64,000 bases of DNA from assembly GCA_039185015.1 (NCBI GenBank), contig JBCDAU010000027.1, positions 1 through 64,000 on the forward strand, given 5' to 3'. A program made the translations under genes and the position numbers. The DNA is from JBCBSZ01 sp039185015 (GTDB taxonomy: Bacteria > Actinomycetota > Acidimicrobiia > Acidimicrobiales > Poriferisodalaceae). Below are positions 33,656 through 41,385 of this stretch, one piece after another. Every line of letters begins with the position of its first letter. Positions within the stretch are counted from its first letter, which is position 1. The notes under the pieces are model-generated. The model saw only the letters and a list, made by a program, of their open reading frames with translations, had not been told where the DNA came from and did not search any database.

Positions 33656-34798
33656 TTATGCCGGCGCGACCTCGATCCGGAGGCCGGCATGGTCCTGCAG
33701 GCGCTCGACGAGCGTGGCACCCAGTGCCACAGCCGGGGTGAGGCAGCCACCGGGACCCGTCGTGTCGAGGAGGCACAGGGCCAGCTCCCCGATGATCTTC
33801 GACGTCGATCCGTAGCCGGGGTCCAGGTCGTCGCCGACCACGGTCTCGACCACGTTCCCGTCGCCGTCCTCGCCGCGGAACACCAGGTCGTAGTGGCCGG
33901 CCTCGCGTTCCTCCTCGATGGGACCGTCGCCGGGCTGCAGGCCGGGGTCGATGGCGAAGTCGCCGGCCCCGGCGGCCGGATCGGGACCGAGCAGGAGCAT
34001 CTCGTCGTACACGAGGTCCTCGCCGTAGCGACCGCCACTCAGGTGGTTCGACCGGTGCACGACCTTGGTGTTGATGGCGGCCATCACGAACGGTCCGGAC
34101 CAGCCGCCGAAGTCCGGTTCCTCGATCTGCTCCTGGCCGGTGGGTTGATCGGGGCCCTGGAAGTCGCCGGCGAGCGAGAACGGGTCGATCAGCGCCTCGA
34201 GGACGCTCGGATCCGAGCCGGCCGCCTCCATGATCGCCCCCATCGACGCCATCGTCCCGCCGGAGGCGGTGCCCTGCATCTGCCGGACCCGCATGCGGAC
34301 CCGGGGCATCGGGCGACCGAAGCGCTCGCGGGCGGTCTCCTGGAGCAGGAAGACCCCGAGATCGGAGGGGACCGAGTCGAACCCACCGGCGAACACGATC
34401 CGGGCGCCGGAGGCGGCGGCGGTCTCGTCGTGGGCGGCGATCATGTCCCGCATCCAGGGCGTCTCGCCGGCCAGGTCGACGTAGTCGGTGCCGTGCGCGG
34501 CGCAGGCGGCGACGAGCCCGGAGCCGTACCAGACGTAGGGCCCGACGGTGGTGCAGACGACGTTGGTGTCGGCGGCCATGGCGTCGAGCGAGGCCTGGTC
34601 ACCGGTGTCGGCGACGACGATGCCGACGTCGTCGCCGAGCCCGAGCTCGGCGTGGACGGCGTCGAGCTTGCCCCGGTCTCGCCCGCCGATCGCCCACCGA
34701 GCGCCATGACCTCGGTCCCGCAGGTACTCGGCGACGAGTCGCCCGGTGTACCCCGTCGCCCCGAAGACGACCACGTCATAGGTCCGCTCATCCGCCAT
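33656..34798 (-). CDS. Saccharopine dehydrogenase-like NAD(P)-binding oxidoreductase (trans-acting enoyl reductase family)
   Basis: A 380-residue protein with an N-terminal Rossmann fold: VVFGATGYTGRLVAEYL and the IGGRD strand end suited to NADP. TTVGPYVWYGSGLVAACA, then DYVDLAGETPWMRDMI and GGFDSVPSDLGVFL are the hallmark blocks of the saccharopine-dehydrogenase-like reductases that include mycobacterial trans-acting enoyl reductases. True saccharopine dehydrogenase activity is unlikely; a lipid or polyketide enoyl reduction is more probable, but no lipid synthase is nearby. GGGGG lies six bases before the ATG at 34798. Confidence 0.88.
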   Translation of the reverse strand: MADERTYDVVVFGATGYTGRLVAEYLRDRGHGARWAIGGRDRGKLDAVHAELGLGDDVGIVVADTGDQASLDAMAADTNVVCTTVGPYVWYGSGLVAACAAHGTDYVDLAGETPWMRDMIAAHDETAAASGARIVFAGGFDSVPSDLGVFLLQETARERFGRPMPRVRMRVRQMQGTASGGTMASMGAIMEAAGSDPSVLEALIDPFSLAGDFQGPDQPTGQEQIEEPDFGGWSGPFVMAAINTKVVHRSNHLSGGRYGEDLVYDEMLLLGPDPAAGAGDFAIDPGLQPGDGPIEEEREAGHYDLVFRGEDGDGNVVETVVGDDLDPGYGSTSKIIGELALCLLDTTGPGGCLTPAVALGATLVERLQDHAGLRIEVAPA

Positions 34799-34866
34799 CT
34801 CGACCCCCTTCGTCGCACGGGGATCGTGTCACGGAACCCCAGACCGATGCCGAACGAGGTCTCACG

Positions 34867-34970
34867 GGGCCTGCGCGGCGAGCGCCCGGCGGCCAGGCAC
34901 GTCCCACGGGCCTGCGCGGCGAGCGCCCGGCGGCCAGGCACGTCCCAGGGGGCCTGCGCGGCGAGCGCCC
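34867..34970. repeat. 41-bp tandem repeat, two and a half copies
   Basis: A unit starting GGGCCTGCGCGGCGAGC and ending with CAGGCACGTCCCA begins at 34867, 34908 and 34950 (third copy partial). Copies are nearly identical. The unit has internal GCCTG/CAGGC complementarity and lies in the 230-base non-coding gap between the oxidoreductase gene and the tRNA gene. Nothing else is seen in that gap. Confidence 0.85.
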
Positions 34971-35031
34971 TCAGCGGAGCGGGCAGCAACGGAGACGACG
35001 GACGGAGGCAGCCGCCGAACGTCAGGCGATG

Positions 35032-35106
35032 TGGAGGTGACGGGACTCGAACCCGTGGCCTTCTCGATGCGACCGAGACGCTCTAGCCAAACTGAGCTAC
35101 ACCCCC
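35032..35106 (-). tRNA. tRNA-Ala (anticodon CGC)
   Basis: 75 bases on the minus strand fold as a full cloverleaf: acceptor GGGGGTG with CACCTCC, D arm GCTC/GAGC, anticodon stem TCTCG/CGAGA with loop GTCGCAT (anticodon CGC), a five-base variable loop and T arm ACGGG-TTCGAGT-CCCGT. The G3-U70 pair that defines alanine identity is present. The 3' CCA is not encoded. It reads GCG codons, which are frequent in this GC-rich genome. Confidence 0.95.
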
Positions 35107-35169
35107 GAAGGGACCCGTCACTGTAGCAACGGGCAGGCGGGTTCCCCGCTCAGCGCGGTGACGACCCGC

Positions 35170-35709
35170 TCAGGAGCCAGCGCGGTGCAGCGCGGGGGCT
35201 GCTGCCCGGGCGGAGACCGCCTCGACGGTCGCCGGGCGCAGGTAGTGCACCTTCTGGTCGCGCTCCATGGTGACGGACCGGAGGCGGGCGACCATGAGGA
35301 CGTAGCCGCCGAGCAGGCCGTCCATGCCGAGGTGCAGCAGCCAGGCCATCGTCGACGGCATGAGCAGGGCGACGATCAGGGACAGGACCGCAGCGGCGGC
35401 CAGGACCCGGATGACGTCGCGGCGGCGCAGCTCGGCCTCGTGGGGGTTGCGGGGCATGCCGGGCGGCACGAGACCGCCGTCGAGCTCCTCACCCAGCGGG
35501 GCGACCGCGGTGCCCACGGGGTCACGGCCCTGGAGCCGGGACGCCGGGGCGTACACCACGGGGCCGGTCCGACCCAGCGTGCTCAGCTGGCTGCGGAACG
35601 CGCCAACGGAGTCACGTGAGCGGCCGACGTTCTGTCGGTTGCGCACGACGGGCGGCAGCAGCACCGCCGCCCACATCACTGCAAGGATGAACAGGACCAA
35701 GATGGTCAC
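35170..35709 (-). CDS. Membrane protein resembling the Glp receptor (GLPR) of actinobacteria
   Basis: 179 residues: an N-terminal helix (about 3-22, VTILVLFILAVMWAAVLLPPVV) followed directly by RNRQNVGRSRDSVGAFRSQL, a soluble linker with a conserved-looking APASRLQGRDP segment, then one or two helices at about 99-142 and a basic C-terminus. The N-terminal layout recalls GLPR, the membrane partner of the gephyrin-like protein Glp in corynebacterial division; I compare from memory only. A moeA/glp homologue is encoded about 2 kb upstream in the same direction, past moaA and moaC. GTG at 35709 was chosen because the helix begins there. Confident as a membrane protein, less so for the role. Confidence 0.75.
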   Translation of the reverse strand: MTILVLFILAVMWAAVLLPPVVRNRQNVGRSRDSVGAFRSQLSTLGRTGPVVYAPASRLQGRDPVGTAVAPLGEELDGGLVPPGMPRNPHEAELRRRDVIRVLAAAAVLSLIVALLMPSTMAWLLHLGMDGLLGGYVLMVARLRSVTMERDQKVHYLRPATVEAVSARAAAPALHRAGS

Positions 35710-35872
35710 GCTCCGCCTCGCCTCCTCGGTCGAGGGACCGGTGTACCGCACCACTCGGTGGCAACGGTGGATGGTCCCGCCGTCAGGTTGACAACTTCGT
35801 GGCGAGCAGGCTGGTGGCGTCACACCATGTCCGCCCGCCGGATGACTGTTGCAGTTCTACTACGGCGACCGA

Positions 35873-35901
35873 CACGAATCCAGTCTTCCCGTCACGAATC
35901 C
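35873..35901 (-). promoter_or_regulatory. Direct repeat GGATTCGTG spaced by two helical turns, upstream of the GLPR-like gene
   Basis: Two copies of GGATTCGTG (minus strand) lie exactly 20 bases apart, 165-190 bases upstream of the GTG at 35709. They are in the 359-base non-coding gap 35710-36068, which is less GC-rich than its surroundings. The spacing puts both on the same DNA face, as expected for a regulator binding site. Otherwise I see no gene in this gap. Confidence 0.4.
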
Positions 35902-36068
35902 GTCATCTGGGTTCGGACTCGGTTCGGTCTCGGTCAGGGGCTACGTCGCCATCCTGGCCACCGATCGGGGCCTCGAGGGCACCCGGATCACTGCAGACCC
36001 GGAGAGGGTAGTCGGCCATCGGTCGATCCACACAAGTACTGCCGACCGCCGCCGGTGGCGCGGCCGAC

Positions 36069-36635
36069 CTACAGGTCGAGCTCGTCCTCGTCGTCGAGGG
36101 ACGCCACCGGCTGATACCGCTGCTCGCGCAGGCGGGCCAGAGCGTCGGCGACCGGCTCCTCACGGCGGTAGTTGCCGGAGCGGCCGCCCTGCTTCTCCCA
36201 GAGCGTCAGGTCACCGATCACCATCGCCCGGTCGGCCGACTTGCACATGTCGTAGACGGTCAGGGCCGCCACCGAGCAGGCCATCATCGCTTCCATCTCG
36301 ACACCGGTCCGGTCGACGGTGTCGACCTGCGCCTCGATCTCCACGAAGGTCTCCTCGATCGTGAAGTTCACGAACACCGAACCCACCAGCAGCGGGTGGC
36401 ACAGGGGGATCAGATCCGACGTGCGCTTCGCCGCCTGGATGCCGGCGACACGGGCGACCGCCAGGACGTCGCCCTTGGAGATGGCGCCCTTGGCCACGAG
36501 CGCCACCGTCTCGGGCTGCATGTAGACCCGGGAGCGAGCCACGGCGCGACGGTGCGTCGGCTCCTTGGGCGTCACGTCGACCATCCGGGCGCGGCCCAGC
36601 GGGTCGAGGTGAGTGAGGCGGGGCTCGGTCGACAT
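36069..36635 (-). CDS. moaC: Cyclic pyranopterin monophosphate synthase
   Basis: Second enzyme of molybdenum cofactor synthesis; turns the MoaA product into cyclic pyranopterin monophosphate. The 188 residues include MVDVTPKEPTHRRAVA, GDVLAVARVAGIQAAKRTSDLIPLCHPL and EIEAQVDTVDRTGVEMEAM with AALTVYDMCKSADRAM. The C-terminus has a 25-residue acidic extension ending DDEDELDL beyond the usual end. The ATG at 36635 follows TACGAT with a 7-base gap. It lies downstream of moaA in the same direction, separated by a hairpin, and so is probably its own transcript. Confidence 0.96.
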   Translation of the reverse strand: MSTEPRLTHLDPLGRARMVDVTPKEPTHRRAVARSRVYMQPETVALVAKGAISKGDVLAVARVAGIQAAKRTSDLIPLCHPLLVGSVFVNFTIEETFVEIEAQVDTVDRTGVEMEAMMACSVAALTVYDMCKSADRAMVIGDLTLWEKQGGRSGNYRREEPVADALARLREQRYQPVASLDDEDELDL

Positions 36636-36642
36636 GCCCCAG

Positions 36643-36648
36643 ATCGTA
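36643..36648 (-). promoter_or_regulatory. Leaderless-type -10 box TACGAT before moaC
   Basis: TACGAT, 7 bases before the moaC ATG. The same hexamer and nearly the same context (TACGATCTG) precede moaA. Confidence 0.6.
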
Positions 36649-36738
36649 CGTCTCGGACGACCTGCGGTCTGCCCTGACCCTGCCCGCAGGTGCGTGACGG
36701 CCCGGCCGCAGCCCGTCAGGGCGAGGACCTCGGGAGGA

Positions 36739-36762
36739 GGCGTGGGCTCCGGGACCCACGCC
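36739..36762 (-). terminator. Hairpin after moaA
   Basis: Perfect 8-bp stem GGCGTGGG/CCCACGCC with an 8-base loop, 10 bases after the moaA stop codon. No T-run. Confidence 0.6.
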
Positions 36763-36772
36763 GGGTGGTCAG

Positions 36773-37756
36773 TCAGCCGCCGATCTGGCTCATCGACTTG
36801 CGGGGCTTGATGAAGTGGACCTGGCCGATCGCGTGGCCGGCCCACTTGGTGCCGACCTTGGCCTCGATGAGGTCGGCGATCTCGTCGTCGGAGGCGCCGG
36901 TGCGCAGCGGGGCCCGGAGGTCGAGCTCGTCGAGTGAGAACAGGCAGGTCCGGAACCCGCCCTCGGAGGTGAGCCGCACCCGGTCGCAGTCGCCGCAGAA
37001 CGGCTTGGTCACGCTGGCGATCACCCCGATCTCGCCGCCGCCGTCGAGGTACCGGTAGCGCTCGGCCGGCTCGGTGCCCCTGCGGATCGGCTCGATCGGC
37101 AGCTCGGCGTCGATCGCCTCGATGATCTCGTCGGCGGGGACGACGCGCTCCTCGGTCCACTCCCCCTGCGCGTCGAGGGGCATGAACTCGATGAACCGGA
37201 CCGTGATGCCCTTCTCCCGACCGAAGCGGGCGAAGTCGACGACCTCGTCGTCGTTGATGCCTCGCATCAGCACGGCGTTGACCTTGACCGGCTCCAGGCC
37301 GGCGGCGAGCGCCGCGTCGATGCCGTCGAGGACCTTGGTGAGGTCGTCGCGGCGGGTGAGCTCCTTGAAGCGATCGGTCCGGAGCGAGTCGAGGGAGATG
37401 TTGATGCGCCGCAGGCCGGCGTCGGCGAGGCGCTGAGCGAGGAGGCCGAGCGTCGCGCCGTTGGTGGTGAGCGACAGATCGACGTCGAGCTCCGAGAGCA
37501 TCGAGATCAGCTTGGGCAGCCCGGCACGGACGGTCGGCTCACCCCCGGTGATGCGCAGCGAGTTGAAGCCGTACCGGTCGACGCAGAGACGAGCGAGTCG
37601 GGTGATCTCCTCGAAGCTGAGGATCTCCTCCCTCGGCAGCCACGCCATGCCCTCCGCCGGCATGCAGTAGGTGCACCGGAAGTTGCATCGGTCGGTGACC
37701 GAGATGCGCAGGTCGCGGACCGTGCGCCCGTACGGATCGATGAGGTCCTCCGCCAT
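36773..37756 (-). CDS. moaA: GTP 3',8-cyclase (radical SAM)
   Basis: First step of molybdenum cofactor synthesis: converts GTP to 3',8-cyclo-GTP. The radical-SAM cluster cysteines are C24, C28 and C31 in RCNFRCTYC, followed by TGGEPTVR. The C-terminal second cluster is FCGDCDRVR with the later cysteine in FRTCLFS, and the protein ends in the required GG dipeptide (SQIGG). 327 residues is normal. ATG at 37756 is preceded by TACGAT with a 6-base gap. GTG/ATG overlaps are absent, so it is separately transcribed from moeA and moaC. Confidence 0.97.
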   Translation of the reverse strand: MAEDLIDPYGRTVRDLRISVTDRCNFRCTYCMPAEGMAWLPREEILSFEEITRLARLCVDRYGFNSLRITGGEPTVRAGLPKLISMLSELDVDLSLTTNGATLGLLAQRLADAGLRRINISLDSLRTDRFKELTRRDDLTKVLDGIDAALAAGLEPVKVNAVLMRGINDDEVVDFARFGREKGITVRFIEFMPLDAQGEWTEERVVPADEIIEAIDAELPIEPIRRGTEPAERYRYLDGGGEIGVIASVTKPFCGDCDRVRLTSEGGFRTCLFSLDELDLRAPLRTGASDDEIADLIEAKVGTKWAGHAIGQVHFIKPRKSMSQIGG

Positions 37757-37762
37757 CCTCAG

Positions 37763-37768
37763 ATCGTA
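37763..37768 (-). promoter_or_regulatory. Leaderless-type -10 box TACGAT before moaA
   Basis: TACGAT, 6 bases before the moaA ATG; identical hexamer to the moaC promoter. Confidence 0.6.
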
Positions 37769-37807
37769 GTGAGGAGGTCCTCGCGGACCACCATCCGATG
37801 GACCAGC

Positions 37808-39004
37808 TCAGCCCAACACGAGCACGTCGACCCGGTCGCCGGCGGCGACGCCGTCGCCGTCGGGGACCACCGCCAACCCGTCCGAGACGGCCATGGCGTG
37901 GAGCATGTGCGAGCCCTGCCCGCCGGAGGAGCGCACCGACAGTCGTCCGTCGTCGCCGCGCTCGGTGACGACGCGGAGGAAGTGGGTCTTGCCGTCCGGC
38001 TTGCGGCGCAGGTCCTCGGCGGCGACCGCCGGCACGGGACGGCGCTGCGGATCGGGATGCCCGGCCATCCGCCGGATCCCGGTCCGTCCGAAGAGCTCGT
38101 AGGACACCATCGACGACACCGGGTTGCCAGGGAGGCCGAAGACCGGCGTGCCGTCGACGGTGCCGAAGGCGAACGGCTTCGCGGGCTTGATGGCGATCTG
38201 CATCCAGCGCATCTCGCCGAGCTCGTCGAGCACCACCTTGACGAAGTCGAAGTCGCCCATGCTCACGCCACCAGAGGTGACGATGGCGTCGCAGCTCGAC
38301 GCGGCCGCGGCGATGCGGCTCCGGAGCTCGTCGGGGTCGTCGCGACCCAGGCCGAGGTCGACCGGCTCGAAACCGTCCTGGGCGAGGAGGGCAAGGAGCG
38401 TGGCCCGGTTGGAGTCGCGGATCTGGCCGCGCGCCAGCGGCGAGCCGTCGTCGACGAGCTCGTCGCCGGTCGACATCACGCCCACGCGGGGTCGGCGGTG
38501 GGCCAGCACCGAGGTGGCGCCGAGGCTCGAGAGGACGCCGAGGTGACCCGGTCCGAGCACGGTGCCGGCGTCGAGGACGCGCTGGCCCTCGCTGATGTCC
38601 TCGCCGATGCCGCGGACGTGGTTGCCGACCGGTACCTCGGCCTGCACCGTCACCCGGTCCCCGGTGGCCTCGGTCAGCTCGACCATCACCACCGCATCGG
38701 CGCCGGGCGGCAGCGGCGCGCCGGTCATGATGCGGGCCGCCTGACCGGGCCCGACCTCGAGGTCGCCCAGATCGCCGGCGGCGATGGTGCCGACGATGTC
38801 GAGCTCGGCCGGAGCCTCGGCGGTGTCGGCGGCGACCACGGCGAAGCCGTCCATCGCCGTGTTGGGGAACGCGGGGATCGACTCACGAGCGTCGATGTCC
38901 TCGGCGAGGACGAGACCGAGCGCCTCACCGACGGGCACAGGCGACGGCTCGAACGGGGCACACGTGTCGAGGACCAGGCCTCGGGCTTCGTCGAGGGGGA
39001 TCAT
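37808..39004 (-). CDS. moeA: Molybdopterin molybdotransferase (MoeA/gephyrin-like, Glp type)
   Basis: Inserts molybdate into adenylated molybdopterin. The 398 residues have the MoeA layout: ESIPAFPNTAMDGFAV (41-55), RIMTGAPLPPGADAVV, the MogA-like domain with GVMSTGDELV and TSGGVSMGDFDFV, IKPAKPFAFG and GLPGNPVSS, then the C-terminal beta domain. In corynebacteria a MoeA paralogue (Glp) instead binds FtsZ and a membrane receptor; a receptor-like gene is present at 35170-35709, so this copy could be Glp. ATG at 39004 overlaps the glycosyltransferase stop as ATGA. Sequence alone does not separate the two roles. Confidence 0.93.
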   Translation of the reverse strand: MIPLDEARGLVLDTCAPFEPSPVPVGEALGLVLAEDIDARESIPAFPNTAMDGFAVVAADTAEAPAELDIVGTIAAGDLGDLEVGPGQAARIMTGAPLPPGADAVVMVELTEATGDRVTVQAEVPVGNHVRGIGEDISEGQRVLDAGTVLGPGHLGVLSSLGATSVLAHRRPRVGVMSTGDELVDDGSPLARGQIRDSNRATLLALLAQDGFEPVDLGLGRDDPDELRSRIAAAASSCDAIVTSGGVSMGDFDFVKVVLDELGEMRWMQIAIKPAKPFAFGTVDGTPVFGLPGNPVSSMVSYELFGRTGIRRMAGHPDPQRRPVPAVAAEDLRRKPDGKTHFLRVVTERGDDGRLSVRSSGGQGSHMLHAMAVSDGLAVVPDGDGVAAGDRVDVLVLG

Positions 39005-40311
39005 GGGAGCACGGTACTCACCGGCGCCGGCCGGTCGGCACTCGTTCCGTCACCGACGTCCACCCGCGCCGGCGCGGCACGTCGCCCCGTCAGCCGGCGG
39101 CCGGCGACGGGCATGTCGCGCAGGCGGCCGAAGACGTGATCGTCGATCTGCTCGGGCGTGATCCGGTCGGTGGGCACGCGACGACGGAACCCCGCCCGCC
39201 GCCAGCGGTAGTGCCAGCGACGGGCCCCGGCGCGGACCAGCTCGCCGGCCGTCGGGGCGGCCCCGCCGGCCGCCGAGCGGAGCTGGGAGCGGAACCCGGC
39301 GGCGACGGCGTGGCTGCCGTACTCGGCGAGCACCCGTTCGCGCAGCTCGGACGCGGCCGCGGCGTGGTGAGCGTCGAGGACGTCGATCACCCGGTGCGCC
39401 AGGGCCTCCGGGGTGAGCACCGGCCCACCGGCGCCGTAGAAGCCGGCGTCGCGGAGGCCATCGAGCGACGCGGCGTCGACCGCCTCGGCGAAGCCGTCGC
39501 GACCGACGACGAGGCAGGGCCGTTCGAGGGCGAGGCCGTGGATGATCGACATCCCGCTGCCCAGGACGACGTCGGCCGAACGGATCGCCGCGGTCGGGTC
39601 GGTCACCGCGCCGGCGAAGCGCACGACCGATCGACCGACGTCGGCGTTGACGCGGTCGGCCACGAGCTCGAAGCGATCGCGGGCGGGACCGTCGCCGGCG
39701 ATGGTGAGCACGGCGCCGGTCCGGGCGAGGTGACGCATCGCCTCGATGCTGCGCACGATCCCCTCGGCCTTGAAGCTCTCGACCAAGCGGGACACGACGA
39801 GCAGGTGCGCCCCGTCGACGGTGGGGGCCCTGCCGATGGCCTCGCCCTGCGGCGGCGCGGGGATGGGCGGCGGGACGAGGTGCACCGTCCCGGGCCACCA
39901 CTGCACCGTGAACCGACGCAGCTCATCCCGGGCGACGGCCAGCGAGGTGGACTCGGGGAGGAACCACGGCACGCGCGTCGCGTGGATGACGCCGGCGACC
40001 GGGGTCCGCCGGCCGGCGAGCACGGAGGCGGCGGCCGCCTCGAGGATCCCCGGGTACTCGAAGGCGACGACCACGTCCGGACGCTCGGACCGGATCAGTC
40101 GCGTGCGGGCGGCGACACGTCCCGTGCGGGAGCGTCCGGACCGCATCCGGACCGTCCGGGTCGGTCCGAGGCGCAGCCGATGCTCGAGCGGCCCGCTCGG
40201 CGCGGCGACCACGACGTCCTCGCCGAGGCGGGTCAGCCCCTCGGCGAGCGTGACCGCGCTCTCCTGGCTCCCGCCGAGCTCGAGGTTCTTCGGCCACACG
40301 ACGATCCTCAC
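39001..40311 (-). CDS. Glycosyltransferase, family 4-like
   Basis: 436-residue GT-B glycosyltransferase. The N-terminal domain starts IVVWPKNLELGGSQESAVTLAEGL, typical for the GT4 glycine loop. The C-terminal domain contains LLVVSRLVESFKAEGI and the nucleotide-sugar loop VLGSGMSIIHGLALERPCLVVG, where the usual E-x7-E motif is degenerate. The acceptor is unknown. GTG at 40311 overlaps the acetyltransferase stop as GTGA, so the pair likely modifies the same glycan. A 60-residue basic tail at the C-terminus (RWHYRWRRAGFRRRV) may contact the membrane. Confidence 0.88.
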   Translation of the reverse strand: MRIVVWPKNLELGGSQESAVTLAEGLTRLGEDVVVAAPSGPLEHRLRLGPTRTVRMRSGRSRTGRVAARTRLIRSERPDVVVAFEYPGILEAAAASVLAGRRTPVAGVIHATRVPWFLPESTSLAVARDELRRFTVQWWPGTVHLVPPPIPAPPQGEAIGRAPTVDGAHLLVVSRLVESFKAEGIVRSIEAMRHLARTGAVLTIAGDGPARDRFELVADRVNADVGRSVVRFAGAVTDPTAAIRSADVVLGSGMSIIHGLALERPCLVVGRDGFAEAVDAASLDGLRDAGFYGAGGPVLTPEALAHRVIDVLDAHHAAAASELRERVLAEYGSHAVAAGFRSQLRSAAGGAAPTAGELVRAGARRWHYRWRRAGFRRRVPTDRITPEQIDDHVFGRLRDMPVAGRRLTGRRAAPARVDVGDGTSADRPAPVSTVLP

Positions 40312-40790
40312 CGGCCGAGCCGCCTGGTCAGGCTCCGGAGGGCGCGCCGGTGCCGGGGCAGCGGCGCTCGGTGCTCGGGATACCGGACGAAGCGGGTCCC
40401 GCTGACCGCGAAGCCGAGGCCCTCGTAGAGATCGTGGAGGTGCGGATGCTGGGTGGTGAACCAGTTCTGGCTGTGGTGGCTGTCGGGCGGGCAGACGACC
40501 ATCAGGTGGGAGGCGATCCCGCGCCGGCGCTGATCGGGGACGACGGCGAGGCCCAGCGTCTGGACATAGGGCAGGTCGGCGCCGAGGAAGTGGCCCTCGC
40601 GCCCGAACCACAGCCCCACCAGGCGTCCGTCGTCGGCGCTGTCCTCGACGACGAAGACGAGGTAGCTCGGGCCGAGCACGAAGCGCAGGAACCGGCGGCG
40701 CGCCTGCTCGTCGGTCATCGGACCGGCCAGCTCCCGAGCGAGGTCGCCGATGTGTCGGGCGTCGCCGATCCGGGCGCGCCGGAGCGTCAT
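40308..40790 (-). CDS. GNAT-family N-acetyltransferase
   Basis: 160-residue GCN5-related acetyltransferase: MTLRRARIGDARHIGDLA at the N-terminus, the VQTLGLAVVPDQRRRGIAS acetyl-CoA pyrophosphate loop, and a C-terminal YEGLGFAVSGT motif. The acceptor is unknown; pairing with the glycosyltransferase suggests an amino sugar or cell-wall substrate. Start is uncertain: ATG 40790 fits the fold, while ATG 40826 would add 12 residues and sits right after GGAGG. Upstream is the divergent YCII gene with its own sigma promoter in the 200-base gap. Confidence 0.85.
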   Translation of the reverse strand: MTLRRARIGDARHIGDLARELAGPMTDEQARRRFLRFVLGPSYLVFVVEDSADDGRLVGLWFGREGHFLGADLPYVQTLGLAVVPDQRRRGIASHLMVVCPPDSHHSQNWFTTQHPHLHDLYEGLGFAVSGTRFVRYPEHRAPLPRHRRALRSLTRRLGR

Positions 40791-40947
40791 GCCCTCCGGC
40801 AGCGATGCCCCTCCTCCCCAGGCCATCCTCCGACACTGCTGCGCCACGCAGGGCGGTGGCAAGGTCGAGGGGCGCGCACGACGGCCGTCCGACCACCGTC
40901 CGACAGGTCGCGACCCGGAGGAGGTCGTCGAGAAATCTCGGCCACGA

Positions 40948-40974
40948 TGTCGAAATCGCCGATCCCCCGGCGAC
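40948..40974 (+). promoter_or_regulatory. ECF42-type sigma promoter (TGTCGA, 17 bases, CGAC)
   Basis: TGTCGA at 40948-40953 and CGAC at 40971-40974 are separated by exactly 17 bases and lie about 50 bases before the YCII gene. This agrees with the -35 and -10 elements described for ECF42 sigma factors, and an ECF42-like sigma gene follows the YCII gene. Strong as a motif; function not tested. Confidence 0.7.
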
Positions 40975-41023
40975 GAAGGTGCGAACACGGCCTCGCCCGA
41001 GGCCCCGACACCAGGAGACGCCC

Positions 41024-41380
41024 ATGAAGGTCCTGATGCTCTTCCAGGAGACCGACGAGGACATCGCCAGCCGCACCGGTCCGGCGGCCGAGGCGTACTG
41101 GGGCCAGTGGATGGCCTACAGCGGCACGATCGCCGAGCAGGTCGTCGGTGGCAACGTCCTCAACGGCGATGAGCACGCCGTGACGCTGCGGATCCGGGCC
41201 GGCGAGCGCCAGATCCAGGACGGCCCCTACGCCGACAGCAAGGAGTCGCTCGGCGGCTACATGATCCTCGACGTCGAGAGCATGGACGAGGCCCTCGAGC
41301 TGGCCTCGACCTGCCCGGCGGCTGCCACCGGCGCCGTCGAGCTGCGCCCGGTCGTCGAGATGCCGGCCGGGGTCGGCTGA
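41024..41380 (+). CDS. YCII/DGPF-domain protein, ECF42 partner
   Basis: 118-residue YCII-related protein: MKVLMLFQETDED at the N-terminus and the DGPYADSKESLGGYMIL block (the DGPF motif). Such proteins are encoded beside ECF42 sigma factors and are their regulated targets; their biochemical role is unknown. GGAGA precedes the ATG at a good distance. The sigma gene begins five bases after the stop, so both are read from the same promoter. Confidence 0.92.
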   Translation: MKVLMLFQETDEDIASRTGPAAEAYWGQWMAYSGTIAEQVVGGNVLNGDEHAVTLRIRAGERQIQDGPYADSKESLGGYMILDVESMDEALELASTCPAAATGAVELRPVVEMPAGVG

Positions 41381-41385
41381 GCGGG

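Noticed and set aside
34867..34970. Integration scar (att site) beside the tRNA gene
   Set aside because: The repeat does not duplicate any part of the tRNA, and there is no integrase, so there is no evidence for an integrated element.
39011..39016. TACCGT six bases before moeA as a leaderless promoter
   Set aside because: It matches the pattern, but it lies inside the last codons of the glycosyltransferase gene that overlaps moeA by four bases, so co-transcription explains the geometry equally well; not listed as a promoter feature.
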